From Watersipora subatra (lineage: Eukaryota; Bryozoa; Gymnolaemata; Cheilostomatida; Watersiporidae), in NCBI RefSeq assembly GCF_963576615.1, contig NC_088714.1:3782001-3846000 (forward strand): a stretch of 64,000 nucleotides of DNA, written 5' to 3'. The position numbers and the translations under genes are program-made. Below the pieces are notes generated by a model. It was not told where the DNA came from. It saw only the letters and a list, made by a program, of their open reading frames with translations, and ran no database searches. Below, piece by piece: positions 30,301 through 38,581 of this stretch. Every line of letters starts with the position of its first letter. Position 1 is the stretch's first letter.

Positions 30301-33300
30301 TATTCAATGTTAGAGGGATTGACGTACCTTAACCTAATCTATTCTATATATAGCTAATATGTTTTTGGGTTATTTTTATGTGTAATGTTTACCTTGTTTC
30401 TATTTTATTACATAATTTTGTGGTTTCATAAAATTTCAGACATCGTATGTTAAAATTACTTCATATATTAATACAAATGTGCTCTAAAATTTCTAATATA
30501 GATGTGTTGTCCAGCTATAGCGACTCATTCAGAATTCCATATTTAACAGCCACATTCTTTACTATATACAGTCAAACATGGATAACTGAAACTTCACGGG
30601 ACCGAGTGAAAGTGTTCGAGTTATCAGAGCGTTCAAGTTATCAGAGCACTGTCACAAGTCCATGTATTTATTAGTAGATATATGTACATATACAAACTAT
30701 AATATAAATCAAAAGCATAAATGTCTTGTTTCGAATTATATGCTTCTAATGTAAAGTTTAAAAATTTTTTACCAGAAAGTATAGAGATTTTTCTATCACT
30801 TGAGATTTGTTTGTTGTTTTAGGTGATGTGACTGCCAGGACGTTTTTCAGATTAAACTTGGCAAAACTTGATCGCTGTTGAAATGCTCAGAAGAAAAGAT
30901 ATCTTCTTCTTTTGAGCGTTTTAACCAAGATCAATTTTGCCGATTTTTCTTTAAGTTTATGCCAAGGTAACCTCATTATTCCTTGCCTTCGAAGAACCAT
31001 CGCTAAGCGGATGTTTGGTAAAAATCAAATTTTACCAAACCTTTTGAAAATTTGTTGACAAAAGTATTTTGCCGATGATGGTAATAACGACGCCTATGAA
31101 TACTAAAAGTTGAGGTTTATCTCTATGGCTTGGAATAAAGTGATATTCTAAAGCGATAACAACCGTCTCGATTGCCGTTGGGCAAAAAACTGTTCGAGTT
31201 AACGAAGTTGAGGTCGAGTTATTTGTAAATCGAGCAATTTATCATTGCATGGGAACGGACCAAACAAAACCGTTTGAGTTAACCATGTGTTCGAGCTATC
31301 CGAGGGCGAGTTATCTATGTTTGACTGTACTTGCATGTTTCTTTGCAATTACTTCTCAATTCAATCTTAACATTGTGCAACTTTCTCTTGAAAAATGTTA
31401 CTCAGTTGGAATAAAGACATTGTTCTCCAATTTCTTCTTCCTCTCTAGTGAATTCTTCCTTACACAAAGGGGTGGTTGAAGCGATGCAATCATAGTGCAT
31501 TCTCCTTAGCATCCAAGTTAAGGTTTTTGGGCGCTGTGTTTACATGTGATTTGATATGCTGATTATGGAACCACCCAGTACAAAGGTAGAGAGGTTCTAT
31601 AACTGGTATTACTTGCATAATATTGCTGGGCAGCAGCGGATATGGGATGGGCAAGCAATTATAACAATAGGATCAATTTGAACAGTCCCCTGTCAATTCT
31701 CTTCTGTCAACCATCTCTACCGGTCGCTTCAACACTGAGCGTTGTCTGTCAAGTTTTCATAAGTTAGTAAACAATTGTCTTGCGATGACCTTAGAACCGT
31801 CATGTCTTGAATTTCTACAAATAAACATTCTTTAAGCAAGGACTAATGCTTAGCTCTTACGTGGATGAATCATTGACACAATCTTGGAACAAAACTAGAG
31901 GTTGTAGTTTCAGTTCGAGCAATCATTGTTAGGTTTCAGAGATTTGTTAGGAGAAAGGATTGGCAAGATCGGGTAGTTGTATACTCTTGTCGCATACCCA
32001 TTGAGTGAAGCTTGATCTCTGCAGTTGGTCAATTATTGACAGGAAAGTAAGCTATTTCTCTCCAATTTTTAATCTATGCATGCAGGTTTGAATTATTGTG
32101 ATTAGTAATCAATTAATATTAATTATAAGAAATGTTTCAGTAGAAAATACAGCAAGAGAATATCTACGCGGGCTCAAAAGGCAACATTGTTCAGCTTGTG
32201 TTATCATTGGCTGAATCTGTGAGTTGCAAGAAATGGCTATAGCAATGTCGATGAGTTGCAATCTCTCAGATGAAACTCGTGTTTTGTGTTGTCCTAGGTT
32301 TCTTTCATTGGAGGTTTGCGCTACTGTGAACTAGGCGTAAATCCTTTGTTACTTTCGATTCTTTTGCTATTGAGATATCGAGCATGCATGCCCAATTCCT
32401 ATGCCTTAGACCTGAATTTTTATATTTTCAAAGCAAGGCCAACTATGTTAACTATCTGTTGTCTGAAACTAGCAGAGTGTCATGTGGCTACCTGTCTTCT
32501 GCCAGCTGTAGTATGTTATATGATGGTGCACGCATATTCGTACACCTTCATCATGTACAAAACTAAGTGTATTATGTATGAACGATACGAATTCCTGTGA
32601 TTGCATAAATAATACGTCATACACGCCAAATAAACTGCCCTTTGTCAATGAAAACAAACTTTGGTTAGTCGTCTTGAGTGGGATTTAAGGTTGTCTGTTT
32701 CTGTTGAGACCACATTTTTAGGCAGTTTTTGAAATTTTCGGTTTTTGCTTGCGTGATTGGACTATGGTATTGTGAGCTGAATGTTTAACTAATATCAAGG
32801 TCAGCTAAAGGAAGTGAAGCAAATCAGGTCTATGATTGATTTATCATGAAGCTCAATAAAGCTGGCATATTCAAAGTTTCTATAAATCAAGAATTTAATA
32901 ACTGTTTTGGTGATCCACCGGTAAAGCCTGTGAGTCAGCAATACAGTAATTTGAAATAGAAATTTAATAGAACTTAATCTTAAAGCTAGCATCTACATAG
33001 GCTGACACATTGATCACAACGTGTTTCGTACAGTTTATTAGTGCATAAGGCATGGTGATTGCTTCTATCTAGAACATGTAATTGATTGTTATCAGTATCA
33101 ATATATCGATATTCATTGCCAATTGAGAATAAAACATTAGTATTAATAGCGAAAAATAAATATACAATTGTCGATCAATCGACTTTTTATCTTTTGATGC
33201 ACATTTTTCTGGTATTCGATTATGATACTGCATATGACTACACATGATGAAAATGAATGCTATATATAACAGACATTGACAAGAGCTATAGGCCTATAGA

Positions 33301-36300
33301 TGTACATAGTCGTGTTACTTGCTCCTACGCATAACATTGACAAGAGCTATAGGCCTATAGATGTACATAGTCGTGTTACTTGCTCCTACGCATAACATTG
33401 ACAAGAGCTATAGGCCTATAGATGTACATAGTCGAGTTACTTGCTCCTACGCATAACATTGACAAGCCAATACTTTGTGCATTTATTGAATCCAAAAACC
33501 AAAAAACTGTACCTTTTATTACAGCATTTAATTAGTTTTTGTATTAGGGTATAATTATTATTAAACTCCTGCATAAGCCAGCTTATGTAATGTGCAGTTG
33601 TTACTTGAGAGATGAATATGCGATCTGTTCAACCAATGGCTTTTTCATGTTCATATCACTTACAGTACGGGTTACGATGACCCTGTTATACGGTTTGTTC
33701 CCCTTGCAATGCGGAACACTGTATTTTTTCGCCCTCGCTATACGATATCAACAAGGATATTCTTTCGAGATTCGAATTTGGCAGTCGGTATGCTAAAAAC
33801 GTCGGACTAATGAAAATGCTGATATGCTATTCGCTTAAATCCCTCTAAAGGTCCAAACACACGAGGCGATTTTATCGCGAGCGTCATGAGGAGGGCGGAG
33901 ATATCGCTGGTGTGTGCATAAACACACTTGAGCGATTCTCTAGCAAACGATATAATGGGCACGTTCACAAACTGCCAATAAAATTCCGTATCATTAGTTT
34001 CTTCGGAGTTGTTAATAAATTTAGGTAAGTCAATATGGCGCCATCTAGGCAACAACGTCAACAACTTCCGCATTTGTTATTAAACCTATCTCACTTTCAC
34101 GGATTGTACACTGCCTACACTACAAGAAGACATAAGAAAAATGATTATTGTATTTTTAACTGTAATATTTTTACGATTTTTATACATATTCTATTTTCTA
34201 GTGTTATTTATATTTAATATATTAAATATTTACCGTTCTCAAGATGGTCAACCGGCGCAACGATTGACTTCAAGTGTTGGTTTTCAACTCGGATTTTTTG
34301 TAATTTTTGTTTGTTATAGTGTACAGAACTGGGAGTGCTATTATTAAATTTATGAACAATTCAGTGTTCGTTCTGAAGATGTTTCAATCATAACAAAATA
34401 GCAAATTGTGGCTGCTGTACGTTGTGGAACATCGATAAGAAATAATTACCCGCCATAAAATTGCATTCTGGTAAAATCCAACCAATCGAAATGCATCTTG
34501 TTAGTGATAAAGTTGTATAGAGAAAGTCTAACGTTATCGCTCTGCATGAACACGCTGAGTGAATTCTCGCGCAGATTAGCGCCACGCAGCGTGATATCGC
34601 TCTAAATATCGCCTAGTGTGTTTTCACCTTAACAACGCATTAAAGAGATACAATGATCGCGCTCACTCAGTTCAGCGTTATAATAAAAACGAAACCGACA
34701 ATTGACAGGTGATAAAACTAGCCAATGACAAAGCTCAGTAAATTTTAGTAAAATACATACTAAAACTTAGCTTCAAATATGCGTTTAGTAAGCTAAATTC
34801 ATTAAAATTAAATTCAACGATTATGTTATACATCTGTTTCGAAGGTAAGAACTCTGCGCAGTTGTACTGCACATAGCACATTGTAATGTTAAATTTTAAT
34901 GCAAATCGTAACCACTAAATATACTAAAGTTGCTGCGGGTAACTGTATTTACTATGTTTAACATGTTATTTTTGTTACTAATTTTTAATATGTACAGTAC
35001 ATATATAAAATTTTGTTGATGTTTACCAGTGGGTGTTTGCATTAGATATTTACTATGGGTTTTATATCTCTCTATACGATATTTTCGCCAACACTGCAGT
35101 GAATTAGAACCGTATGGCGAGGGTCCCCTGCATATCATTGAATATATCCTATATGCAATGATATATCCCCCCCCCCCCCCCTTATATCATTGCACACTTA
35201 ATCCTATTGGACGTTAGCTATTCAATTAAAATAAACAAGGTATTCTAGGCCTTGGTAGTTTCACTTTTTGTGATGTTCCAATATTGAGCTAGTTGAACCA
35301 CATAATCACAAAAAGCGCGTGTTTTCATTTGTGCGATCTAGCGACTGTCACAGCAATAGTGAACAAAGTGCAAAGGGCATTTTCAATATTCTATCTCAAG
35401 TGTTACTGCATACCTTGAGGATTACAAAATGCATAAAAATATTTTATGTGCACACTAGTTGCAACTGGTTTGACCCGTTCCCACAAATTCACCCTCCCTC
35501 CCCTTCCTCCCACGCTTCATGCAATGCCTCCTAGTTTCAATCCAATTACTTGATGAAATTCAGATTCGCTACGCTTTAAGTTTGCTTGTTCGTGGTGGAG
35601 GCGGTAACAATGGGGCTGCTCACTAGGCTGGTGGGGAGCGCTCATCCGATCCTCGTTCAATTGTATATGACGTCAATGAATTCTCCTAAATCACAGCATT
35701 TCTATGAACGTTGAGCAATAGACTAGGTAAAGTTATTTTCCTTGAATAGTGATCTTGTGTAAATTATTTCCATCATTCCTCGAAACTAGTCTGCTTTGTA
35801 ACCCGTCAGCATGAAACGTGTTTCGCAGACATTACAACTCATCAATGTTCATTTTGGTAGCAGCCATTGATAAGCGTAGGCTTGATGTTGATTGGCTGAC
35901 TAACTTATTGTTGTCACGTGATACGAGGAAAAAAGATTTTTAGCCTACCCTTAGCGTGCCAGTCGTATGGCTTGTACCGTAATGGCTAAGTCCCTAGTGC
36001 GTAATGCGTAAAATATTTATGTATGACTTTTGCTGTCTGATGCCTGTATTGGTGCAATTGTTAGTCTATGCAAATAGAAACACATTGAATTATTAATAAT
36101 TGGATATAAAGCTACTTGAATTTATAGATGTATAATTGTACATATGCATATGTAATTATGTGATATGACGATCTGTTTGAGATATTCCGATTTTGAGCTA
36201 GTTTTATCACATAATCACAAACAGCACCGATTTCCATTTTTGGCAATCCGGCAACTGTCACAGCCCTAATGAACCATCACAGCCCTAATGAAGCAACCGC

Positions 36301-37094
36301 TGCTGTAAACAGTGAATCTTATTAGCGATACTTTACTGTTGTTATTTTCAATGCTCTATCTCACGTGTTACTGCATACCTAAAGAACTATAAAATGCATG
36401 AAAAGATGTTGCGATTTTTGTATTACAGGTTTTGAAAATTCTTTTATAGCATTAAATGGCGCTGCTCAGGCTCCCCTCACCCCTACAATGTAATCATTGT
36501 TTTCTGTCTGTTTTCGTGATGCTAACTCAAATTATATTAAATATCATACAATGTCGCCATAGATACATGAACAGGAATACTTAAATAAAAGATTTCTTAA
36601 ACTGCTCAAGTTGACCAGTTCTGTCATTTTACAAGAAGCGAAGAACGCGTAGGAAGCCCATCCTAGACATTATCTATATAAGGCTTACGCACGTCTGGCG
36701 TGTGAGGTTACTCTTCGTTTTTAAAAAATTTAATTTTTTCTATCGATTGATTTAAAATTGGCTTAGGCATTATGCTCTAATTGGGAGAACTAAATAGTTG
36801 AAAGATAGGTATCTCGTACTGGTATATTTTTTGGGTCTAGTGTATACACTGCGATACCTGCTCCATATTCTTCAATTTCTTGAGTCGTGGTTTATAAGAA
36901 TTGAATGTAAAGAATTTGAGCGTATAAACATTTTAGCCTGTTGCCTGTGTTACAGACTGTTGGCTTTGAGGGAAGGCTATAGGACTTCATGGTTCTCACG
37001 GTGCTTGCCCAAAGGCTACGCAGAGTCTCATGCTTTGGTGTTTGGAGTTATCAACTCTCTCCTTCCTGGCTCTCACCATCACCACCTACACTAG
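236..37094 (+). CDS. GH20-like glycoside hydrolase (beta-N-acetylhexosaminidase-type), C-terminal nine exons; 5' end outside window
   Basis: Exons are 236-318, 5093-5139, 10858-10899, 16675-16861, 19582-19717, 23574-23680, 25680-25804, 26850-26966 and 36956-37094. Every junction is GT-AG and every phase joins without a break, giving about 330 residues to a TAG stop. Joined pieces read like the end of bacterial family-20 glycosidases: a 'SYGYTADFDF' stretch (bacterial form WGYEADHPF), then YYVCPGTSSWNS, DWSGKGH, a helical tail with LANR and a final W-x-x-R. In that family the tryptophans line the sugar pocket at the end of the TIM barrel; the catalytic Asp-Glu pair would lie upstream of the window. 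The likely role is release of terminal N-acetylhexosamine, but the substrate cannot be read here. Seven of the eight introns exceed 1.9 kb and several carry minisatellites. The exon chain is secure; the enzyme name rests on remembered family motifs. Confidence 0.7.
319..5092 (+). other. Intron of the GH20-like gene, mostly minisatellite
   Basis: This 4.8-kb intron is dominated by the 29-bp minisatellite at 1269-4113. The flanking AT-rich sequence (319-1268 and 4114-5092) shows no exon, RNA gene or recognisable transposon. Confidence 0.75.
1269..4113. repeat. 29-bp minisatellite, about 98 copies, with 638-bp higher-order repeat
   Basis: Each unit reads roughly CTGTTATTATTATAGTTATC followed by a variable ATACTTCAA-type end. 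Variants (C/T in CTTYAA, A/G/C after TTATC, ATGG for ATAG) are not random. The variant block with 'ATGGTTATCATACTTC' recurs at 2611, 3249 and 3887, exactly 638 bp (22 units) apart, and a rare 'ATTGTAG' variant recurs at 3220 and 3858, also 638 bp apart. The array has no spacers and no reading frame and sits inside an intron. Confidence 0.95.
5093..5139 (+). CDS. GH20-like gene exon, ADFDF...TEYG
   Basis: A 47-nt exon between TTGTTGTAG and GTTAGT, encoding ADFDFTPTIKQYTEYG. It enters in phase 0 and leaves after GG, which the next exon completes to Gly. It corresponds to the family segment just after the G-Y-E/T-A-D motif. Confidence 0.85.
7531..7600 (+). repeat. tRNA-like SINE head
   Basis: Contains a pol III A-box-like TGGCTGAATTGG near 7538 and a B-box-like GGTCCGAGATT about 35 bp on. 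It does not fold into a full acceptor stem and is followed by non-tRNA sequence, so it is a tRNA-derived repeat rather than a working tRNA. Confidence 0.55.
7722..7845 (+). repeat. tRNA-derived SINE
   Basis: A-box-like TGACACAGTTGG near 7733, B-box-like GTTTGAATTCT near 7766, then a tail with TATGGCTACGG and CTCTTATTAAAGTAAAG. The tail matches that of the copy at 17052-17204 (TGGCTTTGG and CTCTTAATATAGTAAAG), which identifies a SINE family. Confidence 0.7.
10858..10899 (+). CDS. GH20-like gene micro-exon, YYVCPGTSSWN
   Basis: A 42-nt exon between TTCTTTGTAG and GTGAGC encoding (G)SAYYVCPGTSSWN(S). This is the most diagnostic motif of the bacterial GH20-like group (FYVCPGTSSWNS). It enters in phase 2 and leaves in phase 2 after AG. 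Confidence 0.88.
12806..13168. repeat. 15-bp minisatellite with longer interruptions
   Basis: About 20 units of GGTTACTATGTCTAT (A/G and T/C variants), interrupted at irregular intervals by GATTGTACATGTGGT-type units. Because the unit is a multiple of 3, overlapping reading frames stay open on both strands. They are periodic YGYCVYGY-type strings with no independent evidence of coding. Confidence 0.92.
13562..13668. repeat. 14-bp minisatellite
   Basis: About seven near-perfect copies of GCAGGCTGCGTTCA, one with TACGTT in place of TGCGTT. It is much more GC-rich than the surrounding intron. Confidence 0.9.
16675..16861 (+). CDS. GH20-like gene exon, IAGCPRS...DWSGKGH
   Basis: Acceptor TTCTGTAG, donor GTAATT. 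The exon completes the Ser of SSWNS and continues IAGCPRSAVANIHGAMKQG, then LCDWSGKGH and SMAGMSWN. In the family this is the final barrel strand, with the sugar-pocket W of D-W-(G/S)-x-x-G-H. It enters in phase 2 and leaves in phase 0. Confidence 0.9.
16862..19581 (+). other. Intron of the GH20-like gene
   Basis: A 2.7-kb intron with one SINE (17052-17204). Nothing else is recognised; ORFs near 18.05-18.75 kb lack coding features. Confidence 0.7.
17052..17204 (+). repeat. tRNA-derived SINE
   Basis: A-box-like TGGTCAACTGG and B-box-like GAGTTTGAATTCT about 50 bp apart, followed by a T-rich linker and the shared tail TGGCTTTGGCCAGAC...CTCTTAATATAGTAAAG. Same family as 7722-7845. Confidence 0.72.
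19582..19717 (+). CDS. GH20-like gene exon, helical C-terminal domain start
   Basis: Acceptor ACCATAG, donor GTATGT. Encodes VTVLDRLPALLSLHMLSDAK followed by CQVGKVLVELGKLEYDL. It matches the family's post-barrel pattern L-D-L-x-x-A-L-x-x-H-x-F-x-D-x-x-x-x-x-G-x-x-x-x-x-L-G. It leaves in phase 1 (G). Confidence 0.88.
20024..20526. repeat. 19-bp minisatellite carrying splice-donor-like sequence in most units
   Basis: About 26 units of GGTAAGTCTGGTGAGGATT and variants. Most contain GGTAAGT, a perfect-type 5' splice site, or GGTGAGT. A block containing 'AAGTCTCGTGAAGG' recurs at about 20189 and 20370, so there is a higher-order unit near 181 bp. Confidence 0.93.
22105..22740. repeat. 39/48-bp compound minisatellite
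   Basis: About 14 copies of a 39-bp core beginning GTGTTGACTGGTGCGCTTG and ending CACCTTCCTGAAT (or CTCAAT). The copies are joined either directly or with a 9-bp linker (GTTAGCATC or GTTTGTATC), giving 39- and 48-bp spacings. Both lengths are multiples of 3, so frames of over 230 codons stay open on both strands. Confidence 0.94.
23574..23680 (+). CDS. GH20-like gene exon
   Basis: Acceptor TTAATACAG, donor GTGAGG. Encodes NCCSLDPERGSLLFQLL followed by VNPDSVDLTHLTPAIFQ. Enters in phase 1, leaves in phase 0. It sits in the less conserved middle of the helical tail. Confidence 0.85.
23681..25679 (+). other. Intron of the GH20-like gene
   Basis: A 2.0-kb AT-rich intron; I see no repeat array, exon or mobile element in it. 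Confidence 0.7.
25680..25804 (+). CDS. GH20-like gene exon
   Basis: Acceptor TTGTTTTACAG, donor GTAAAT. Encodes KSLRAIRHLHGLVQSQQLL then CFMGEELTKALKLNLDLALTTC, a leucine-rich amphipathic helix pattern typical of the family's C-terminal domain. Enters in phase 0, leaves in phase 2 (AG). Confidence 0.87.
25805..26849 (+). other. Intron of the GH20-like gene
   Basis: A 1.05-kb intron with no recognisable feature. Confidence 0.7.
26850..26966 (+). CDS. GH20-like gene exon ending in DLANR
   Basis: Acceptor TAAACCAG, donor GTAATG. Encodes IGLALCTAGRNPGGDEGVPS then VNIGLSNLPITVKTDLAN, with the terminal Arg split across the junction. Enters and leaves in phase 2. Confidence 0.87.
28607..30080. repeat. 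14-bp minisatellite, about 104 copies
   Basis: Unit TAGTGTCAACCTAA with point variants (CAGTG, AATTG, TAGAG, TAGATTCACC). Long blocks are duplicated: the stretch with 'ATTCACCCTAACACTGGC' recurs at about 28680, 28750, 28860, 29140 and 29250 with similar neighbours. Every unit contains CCTAA, the complement of TTAGG. Confidence 0.95.
30569..31327. mobile_element. TA-flanked MITE, 759 bp
   Basis: Begins CAGTCAAACATGGATAACT and ends AGTTATCTATGTTTGACTG, an inverted match, with TA on both sides (30567-30568 and 31328-31329). Subterminal 'GTTCGAGTTATCAGAGCG' and 'TGTTCGAGCTATCCGAG' motifs are also inverted. TA duplication suggests mobilisation by a Tc1/mariner-type transposase. No coding sequence is present. 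Confidence 0.85.
30757..31000. mobile_element. Degraded copy of the long-arm foldback MITE, nested in the TA MITE
   Basis: The stretch 'AGAAAGTATAGAGATTTTTC' followed by TTGAGATTTGTTTGTTGTTT and AGGTGATGTGACTGCCAGGA matches the left arms of the elements at 55870 and 57038. The inner part holds the near-palindrome CAGAAGAAAAGATATCTTC and TTCTTTTGAGCG. The right arm is decayed, so its limit is approximate. Confidence 0.55.
33274..33466. repeat. 61-bp tandem repeat, three copies
   Basis: Three near-identical 61-bp units start at 33274, 33335 and 33396; a partial fourth unit (CATTGACAAG) starts at 33457. Each contains the perfect palindrome CTATAGGCCTATAG. Only one base differs in the third copy (GTCGAG for GTCGTG). 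Confidence 0.93.
33663..35130 (-). mobile_element. TA-type MITE, copy interrupted by another MITE
   Basis: Read on the minus strand it matches the intact copy at 46338-47078: ends CAGGGGACCCTCGCCATACG (35130 side) and GTAACCCGTACTG (33663 side), with the shared interior 'GTTGATATCGTAT' and 'AACAGGGTCATC'. The left flank is TA. It is split by the 781-bp insert at 33849-34629. Confidence 0.85.
33849..34629. mobile_element. MITE with TAA target duplication (PIF/Harbinger-like), 781 bp
   Basis: Starts AGGTCCAAACACACGAGGCG and ends CGCCTAGTGTGTTTTCACCT, an inverted match. TAA sits on both sides (33846-33848 and 34630-34632), the 3-bp duplication typical of PIF/Harbinger elements. The uninterrupted paralogous site at 46865-46867 carries a single TAA (TTA on plus), confirming the insertion. 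No transposase is encoded. Confidence 0.9.
35262..35450 (+). repeat. Dispersed repeat, copy 1
   Basis: Shares CACATAATCACAAA, GCAACTGTCACAG-like and GTTACTGCATACCT with copy 2 at 36167-36420, same orientation about 0.9 kb apart. Ends are not defined; it is probably part of an old transposon. Confidence 0.65.
36167..36420 (+). repeat. Dispersed repeat, copy 2
   Basis: Homologous to 35262-35450. It contains a short internal duplication of CACAGCCCTAATGAA absent from copy 1. Confidence 0.65.
36956..37094 (+). CDS. GH20-like gene terminal exon
   Basis: Acceptor GTGTTACAG. Completes the split Arg and encodes LLALREGYRTSWFSRCLPKG followed by a short tail ending SHHHHLH and TAG. The W-x-x-R-x-x-P-x-G pattern matches the family's terminal 'LWLxRNRPGGL' helix. 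The His run is native sequence, not a tag. Confidence 0.88.
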
Positions 37095-37903
37095 GAACTT
37101 ACATTTGTTGTACACCGAGTCCATAGCCCAAATGAACTTTCATTTAGTCATATCAATACTTTTTTGATAGAGAATTTACCTGTTGCTGCACTGTGGTGTA
37201 TTTGTGTAATAGCCATCTAAACATTGAATCTCTAGCCTAAAGTTAATGGTAAAAAACTTTTTTGGCAATATCTATGTTTCTTTCCTAGAAGTTATTTCAA
37301 ATAGTTAATTATGTAGGCAATACCCTTAGTTGACTTTTTTTATAGTTTTCAAGGCGTGTCGCTGCAGTGTGTTTCCTTTGAAATATTCCTTCATACTCTA
37401 GAACCACGCGCCTCTTGTTAATGCAGTCTTGGTCTTGTCTTGGTAATGCAGCGCTTACCTAAATGTGCTAAACATGCAGGCATTTAGTAAATTACATGTA
37501 TGTCGTGAGTGATGTAAGAATTCCATTTAGCCAATTTAAATAGCATAATTCGAAAATGTGTTAGAAAGATGACATCAGATGATTGATAGCATTCTATTGG
37601 TGCGACAACTTTTTTCTGCTGTTCCACGTCTTCCAGAGCGCAGACAATCTCCTGTAGCTGTTATATTTAGGATTCTATTTATTTTCCATTTTCTCATCCC
37701 TAAGTTTGCTGTCTGACCCGCTAGTTTTGGTGGTAGATAGTCATTTATCAATTCTTTTATTCCTATTTAGGTTGTTATGGCAGTAACACTTTTTATGTCT
37801 TACTCCTCTCATATTGAGTGCTGTCCATTCACCATGAGTTTTATGACTCGGATAGATCTAGTAGTATTTGAATAAAAGAAGGTGACTGTTATCTTAGTTT
37901 TGT
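37095..37903 (+). other. 3' UTR of the GH20-like gene
   Basis: About 0.8 kb of AT-rich sequence with no ORF or repeat, ending near the polyadenylation signal at 37871. Confidence 0.6.
37871..37876 (+). terminator. AATAAA for the GH20-like gene
   Basis: The only clear plus-strand AATAAA soon after the stop; it is 777 bp downstream. It faces the FMO signal on the other strand 28 bp away. Confidence 0.55.
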
Positions 37904-37909
37904 TTTATT
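37904..37909 (-). terminator. AATAAA for the FMO gene
   Basis: TTTATT on plus is AATAAA on minus, about 320 bp past the FMO stop. Another minus-strand AATAAA lies near 37962-37967, so the 3' end could be either. Confidence 0.5.
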
Positions 37910-38227
37910 AGCATAATTGTAATACTCTCTTTCTGCAAGAGTTCAGAAAGAGAATCTAGAATGTTTATTCTTAAGCAACAATGACCTTTGTGACACCGGA
38001 GACTGAAAACATTTAAAGGATTGGCTGTCGCAATGAAAAATCTTCTTTGCAGTGAGCGACTCGCAACAGCGCACCTTTGTCAATAAAATAATTAAATATA
38101 ATTATAATATAAAATAATTCAAATACAAAAATGACAATGTCTATACAATTACATAAAATATGCATATGAATACATATAAATTAAGAGAGATGTGAAGAAA
38201 GTACATGCAACATGCAACAACTGTTAC

Positions 38228-38581
38228 CTAGATGAGGTGAGCATGTGCCAAAAGGAAAGCTAAAAACACAAATGTTAGCGTGTAGAGCAAAACCTTTATC
38301 GACATCAAACGTTGGGACCAAGTTGCATCATATTTTTTCTTTGATACGACTTTCACCTTCCTTGTCTGTGTTGATCGTGTTATGTTTGTGAAAGTGTTTT
38401 CGATCATTCGCTTAGCCTGCGTTGGCTTGCTATTAGGACCACTGAGGCGGTACTGAGCTGGCACGCACGGCCCAAAGAAACATCGAATGGCAAAGAGTGG
38501 ATCTTCCATCAAAAGATTTGTCATATTTGGTCTCACACCTATCTCCCTAGCGATGTCATCCATTACTGGCACCCAGTAGGT
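38228..38581 (-). CDS. FMO: FMO terminal exon (residues 433-549)
   Basis: Encodes TYWVPVMDDIAREIGVRPN, then FGPCVPAQYRLSGP, and a hydrophobic C-terminal anchor ending AHAHLI and TAG. Acceptor TCTTTTGTAG. Confidence 0.93.
   Translation of the reverse strand, partial: TYWVPVMDDIAREIGVRPNMTNLLMEDPLFAIRCFFGPCVPAQYRLSGPNSKPTQAKRMIENTFTNITRSTQTRKVKVVSKKKYDATWSQRLMSIKVLLYTLTFVFLAFLLAHAHLI

Larger units (their letters stand above)
26967..36955 (+). other. Last intron of the GH20-like gene (10 kb), repeat-rich
   Basis: Holds the 14-bp minisatellite (28607-30080), a TA-flanked MITE with another MITE inside (30569-31327), a 61-bp triplication (33274-33466), a second nested MITE pair (33663-35130) and a dispersed repeat present twice (35262-35450 and 36167-36420). 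It also contains a run of about 14 C at 35168, next to an inverted TATCATTG/CAATGATA pair. No exon was found between 26967 and 36955. Confidence 0.75.
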
